Positions 16,011 through 17,838 of a DNA stretch of 17,838 nt are shown piece after piece. The notes under the pieces were generated by a model that saw nothing but the letters and a program-made list of their open reading frames with translations, made no database searches and had not been told where the DNA came from. The DNA comes from CAVOBC01 sp963693635. Its GTDB lineage: Bacteria > Pseudomonadota > Gammaproteobacteria > Pseudomonadales > Azotimanducaceae. The translations under genes and the position numbers were made by a program. The stretch spans positions 1-17,838 of the forward strand of contig CAVOBC010000057.1 of the NCBI GenBank assembly GCA_963693635.1. The letters run 5' to 3'. The stretch's first letter is position 1, and each line of letters opens with the position of its first letter.

Positions 16011-17270
16011 GTGCATCTACATCTGGACCTGGTCGGTGGTATCTCCGGCGATATGTTCATCGGCGCGATGCTCGACACATTCCCTGATCTCGCCCAAACG
16101 CTACCCCCAAGTATCGATGCCGCAGGCTTTCGAGATCTCGTAACGCTGGGCCAGGAACCGGCCGACGACGGCATCCTGACAGGTACGCACTTCACGGTGA
16201 CCGCGGCCAGCGGCGCAGAGGGTCACGACCATCGGCACTACAGCCAGATCGTAAAGATCCTCAACGAGTCAGACTTGTCCGCACAAGCGCGGGATTGCGC
16301 CCAGGCCATTTTCAGATTGCTGGCCGAAGCGGAGGCGAAAGTACACGGCAAGGCCATCGCCGACGTCGTTTTTCACGAAGTGGGGGCCTGGGACTCGATC
16401 GCCGATGTCGTTTGTGCCGCAACGCTGATCACGGAACTTGGCGACTGCACCTATAGTTGCTCGCGCCTGCCGCTCGGCGGCGGGCGCGTCAAGACCGCGC
16501 ACGGTCCCCTGCCGGTACCGGCACCAGCCGTCAGTCTGCTGCTCGAAGGTTTCGAGTTCTTCGACGATGGAATTGCCGGCGAGCGCATCACGCCGACGGG
16601 CGCCGCCATCCTCAAGTTCCTTACACCAACGACGTCACCGGCCAATAACACTGGCCGGCTTACCCACACGGGCTTCGGTTTCGGTACCAAACGCTTCCCC
16701 GGCATCAGCAATGTCCTGCGCGTGCTGGTTTTCGAACTCGCGTCTAGCCCGACTACCCACAACAACAGCCCGTCCACTGCATGGGATGAGGATCAGGTGC
16801 TCGTACTGGAGTTCGAAGTCGACGATCAGCCCAGCGAGGAACTCGCCCGCGGCCTTGATCAGGTCCGCGCGGACCCCGACGTCCTGGATATCCTGCAAAC
16901 ACCTGGAATGGGCAAAAAAAACCGTCTCGTCAGCGCGATCCGGGTACTCGCGCGACCCGCTGGCGAGGAACGCGTGGTTGAGGCGTGCTTCCGGCAGTCG
17001 ACGACGCTCGGCATACGGTCCCACCTCTCCAAACGGTCTATACTCAGACGCCACGACCATGCGTTGCACGACGGTGGGAGCCGCTATCGCGTCAAACTCG
17101 CCGAACGGCCCGGGTCGGTCACTGCGAAAGCCGAGCTCGATGACATCCCCGACCTGACCCAGATTGAACGTCGGCGGTTGCGAGACCGGCTTGCGGACGC
17201 GGCCATCGACGCCACTGTTATTGACACGGCTGCCACTGACCAAACTCCCATTGACCCATCTCCCACTTGA
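16011..17270 (+). CDS. larC: LarC, nickel insertion protein for the nickel-pincer nucleotide cofactor
   Basis: LarC is the CTP-dependent nickel insertase (cyclometallase) that completes the nickel-pincer nucleotide cofactor of lactate racemase LarA. The 419-residue reading from GTG 16011 begins VHLHLDLVGGISGDMFIGAM, the typical LarC start, and GGAG lies 6 bases before it; the longer reading from 15888 adds 41 atypical residues. Signatures: GISGDMFIGA, HDHRHYSQI (72-80), VFHEVGAWDSIADV (120-133), LPLGGGRVKTAHGPLPVPAPA, ITPTGAAILKFL (193-204), GFGFGTKRFPGISNVLR, and in the C-terminal half a region matching LarC2 (VLVLEFEVDDQ, GMGKKNR). LarC1 and LarC2 are in one frame here, unlike the frameshifted lactobacillus gene. 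The last ~20 residues are encoded by a short DNA repeat and are probably not conserved. Followed by larE after 41 bases. Confidence 0.92.
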   Translation: MHLHLDLVGGISGDMFIGAMLDTFPDLAQTLPPSIDAAGFRDLVTLGQEPADDGILTGTHFTVTAASGAEGHDHRHYSQIVKILNESDLSAQARDCAQAIFRLLAEAEAKVHGKAIADVVFHEVGAWDSIADVVCAATLITELGDCTYSCSRLPLGGGRVKTAHGPLPVPAPAVSLLLEGFEFFDDGIAGERITPTGAAILKFLTPTTSPANNTGRLTHTGFGFGTKRFPGISNVLRVLVFELASSPTTHNNSPSTAWDEDQVLVLEFEVDDQPSEELARGLDQVRADPDVLDILQTPGMGKKNRLVSAIRVLARPAGEERVVEACFRQSTTLGIRSHLSKRSILRRHDHALHDGGSRYRVKLAERPGSVTAKAELDDIPDLTQIERRRLRDRLADAAIDATVIDTAATDQTPIDPSPT

Positions 17271-17287
17271 CCAAACTCCCATTGACC
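17235..17287. repeat. Direct repeat spanning the larC stop codon
   Basis: ACTGACCAAACTCCCATTGA (17235-17254) recurs as ACTTGACCAAACTCCCATTGA (17265-17285), with CCCATCTCCC between. The larC TGA (17268-17270) lies in the second copy; the one-base length difference is what makes the second copy read as a stop in the larC frame. Confidence 0.8.
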
Positions 17288-17311
17288 AGGTGGGCCCCAA
17301 GAGCAAGAACG

Positions 17312-17838
17312 ATGAATCCCAAACTTGAGCAGCTTGAGCGATACCTTGCGGACGTCGGGCCCGTCGCAGTGGCCGTGAGCGGCGGCGTGGATAGCATGAC
17401 GCTTGCGGTGGTCGCTCATCGGGTTAACCCGGCTACCCAGCAATTCCATGCGGTTTCGGCCGCGGTTCCGACCGAGGCGACGCTGCGCGTCAAGCACTAC
17501 GCGGCAGAAGAGTCCTGGAACCTGCATCTCGTGAACGCCGGCGAGACCAGCGACCCGAGATATGTGGAGAATCCAGCCAATCGCTGCTACTTCTGTAAGA
17601 CCAACCTGTACGACACGCTGGCTGGTGGAACCGATCTGCCCCTCGTCTCGGGCACGAACCTTGACGACCTGGGCGACTACCGCCCTGGACTGATCGCAGC
17701 AGACGAACACGAGGTTTTGCATCCCTATGTGGAAACCGGCATCAGCAAATCGGATCTGCGCGGGATCGCACGCGACCTGGGTCTGCACGACCTCAAGGAT
17801 CTGCCGGCGGCACCGTGTCTCTCCAGTCGGGTTACGAC
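17312..17838 (+). CDS. larE: LarE, ATP-dependent sulfur transferase (5' part, cut by the window end)
   Basis: LarE adenylates the carboxylates of the biscarboxylated nicotinate mononucleotide made by LarB and installs sulfur, before nickel insertion by LarC. Only the first 175 residues are in the window; no stop is reached. The PP-loop SGGVDSMT (23-30) identifies an ATP pyrophosphatase. RCYFCKTNLY (91-100) is the family's conserved RCxxCK block, and SGTNLDDLGDYRPGL (113-127) and PCLSSRV (168-174) follow. C169 in PCLSSR corresponds to the cysteine that single-turnover LarE enzymes sacrifice. No strong SD: the gap from larC is 41 bases of partly repetitive DNA, so translation may depend on coupling or a weak GAGCAAG. 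larB and larA are not in the window. Confidence 0.92.
   Translation, partial: MNPKLEQLERYLADVGPVAVAVSGGVDSMTLAVVAHRVNPATQQFHAVSAAVPTEATLRVKHYAAEESWNLHLVNAGETSDPRYVENPANRCYFCKTNLYDTLAGGTDLPLVSGTNLDDLGDYRPGLIAADEHEVLHPYVETGISKSDLRGIARDLGLHDLKDLPAAPCLSSRVT

Overview
The window looks like a chromosomal segment of a GC-rich proteobacterium, most likely a gammaproteobacterium. Support for this is a DUF1631-GGDEF-EAL protein, a PhoP/PhoQ-type two-component pair preceded by a secreted PepSY protein, a DUF349 protein, a FadA-like thiolase and generally GC-rich third codon positions. No phage, transposase, tRNA, rRNA or CRISPR was seen. The taxonomic call is inference; no marker gene is present.

Layout from left to right. 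Positions 93-2549 (minus) hold a c-di-GMP turnover gene (partial DUF1631, GGDEF, EAL) that can only be read through by correcting six single-base frameshifts, all of the same sense. Immediately upstream on the same strand is an intact glycerol kinase gene, glpK (2559-4037). Divergent from glpK, across a spacer full of short tandem repeats, lies a GH20-type hexosaminidase (4267-6057), followed by a thiolase (6241-7431). The thiolase is closed by a hairpin plus a perfect 44-bp palindromic bidirectional terminator. A convergent alpha/beta hydrolase (7635-8495) follows, then a tiny dual-CDGSH iron-sulfur protein (8907-9146) flanked by two inverted copies of a ~125-bp interspersed repeat. A 919-residue DUF349 protein (9464-12223) converges on a three-gene minus-strand block: PepSY protein, PhoP-like regulator (TTG start), PhoQ-like kinase (14850 down to 12270). 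Upstream of that block is a degenerate 15-bp minisatellite. A glycine-zipper envelope protein (15147-15740, minus) is divergent from larC (16011-17270) and larE (17312 to the window end), which make the nickel-pincer nucleotide cofactor.

Most genes are ordinary housekeeping or accessory metabolism and appear intact. The clear functional units are PepSY-phoP-phoQ (envelope sensing) and larC-larE (cofactor for a LarA-type racemase or epimerase encoded outside the window). The less ordinary material is non-coding: tandem repeats with units of 12, 15, 17, 19 and ~30 bp in several intergenic gaps, the inverted interspersed repeat pair, and the concentration of frameshifts in one gene while ~15 kb of neighbours are clean. 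I did not find a convincing new multi-gene system.
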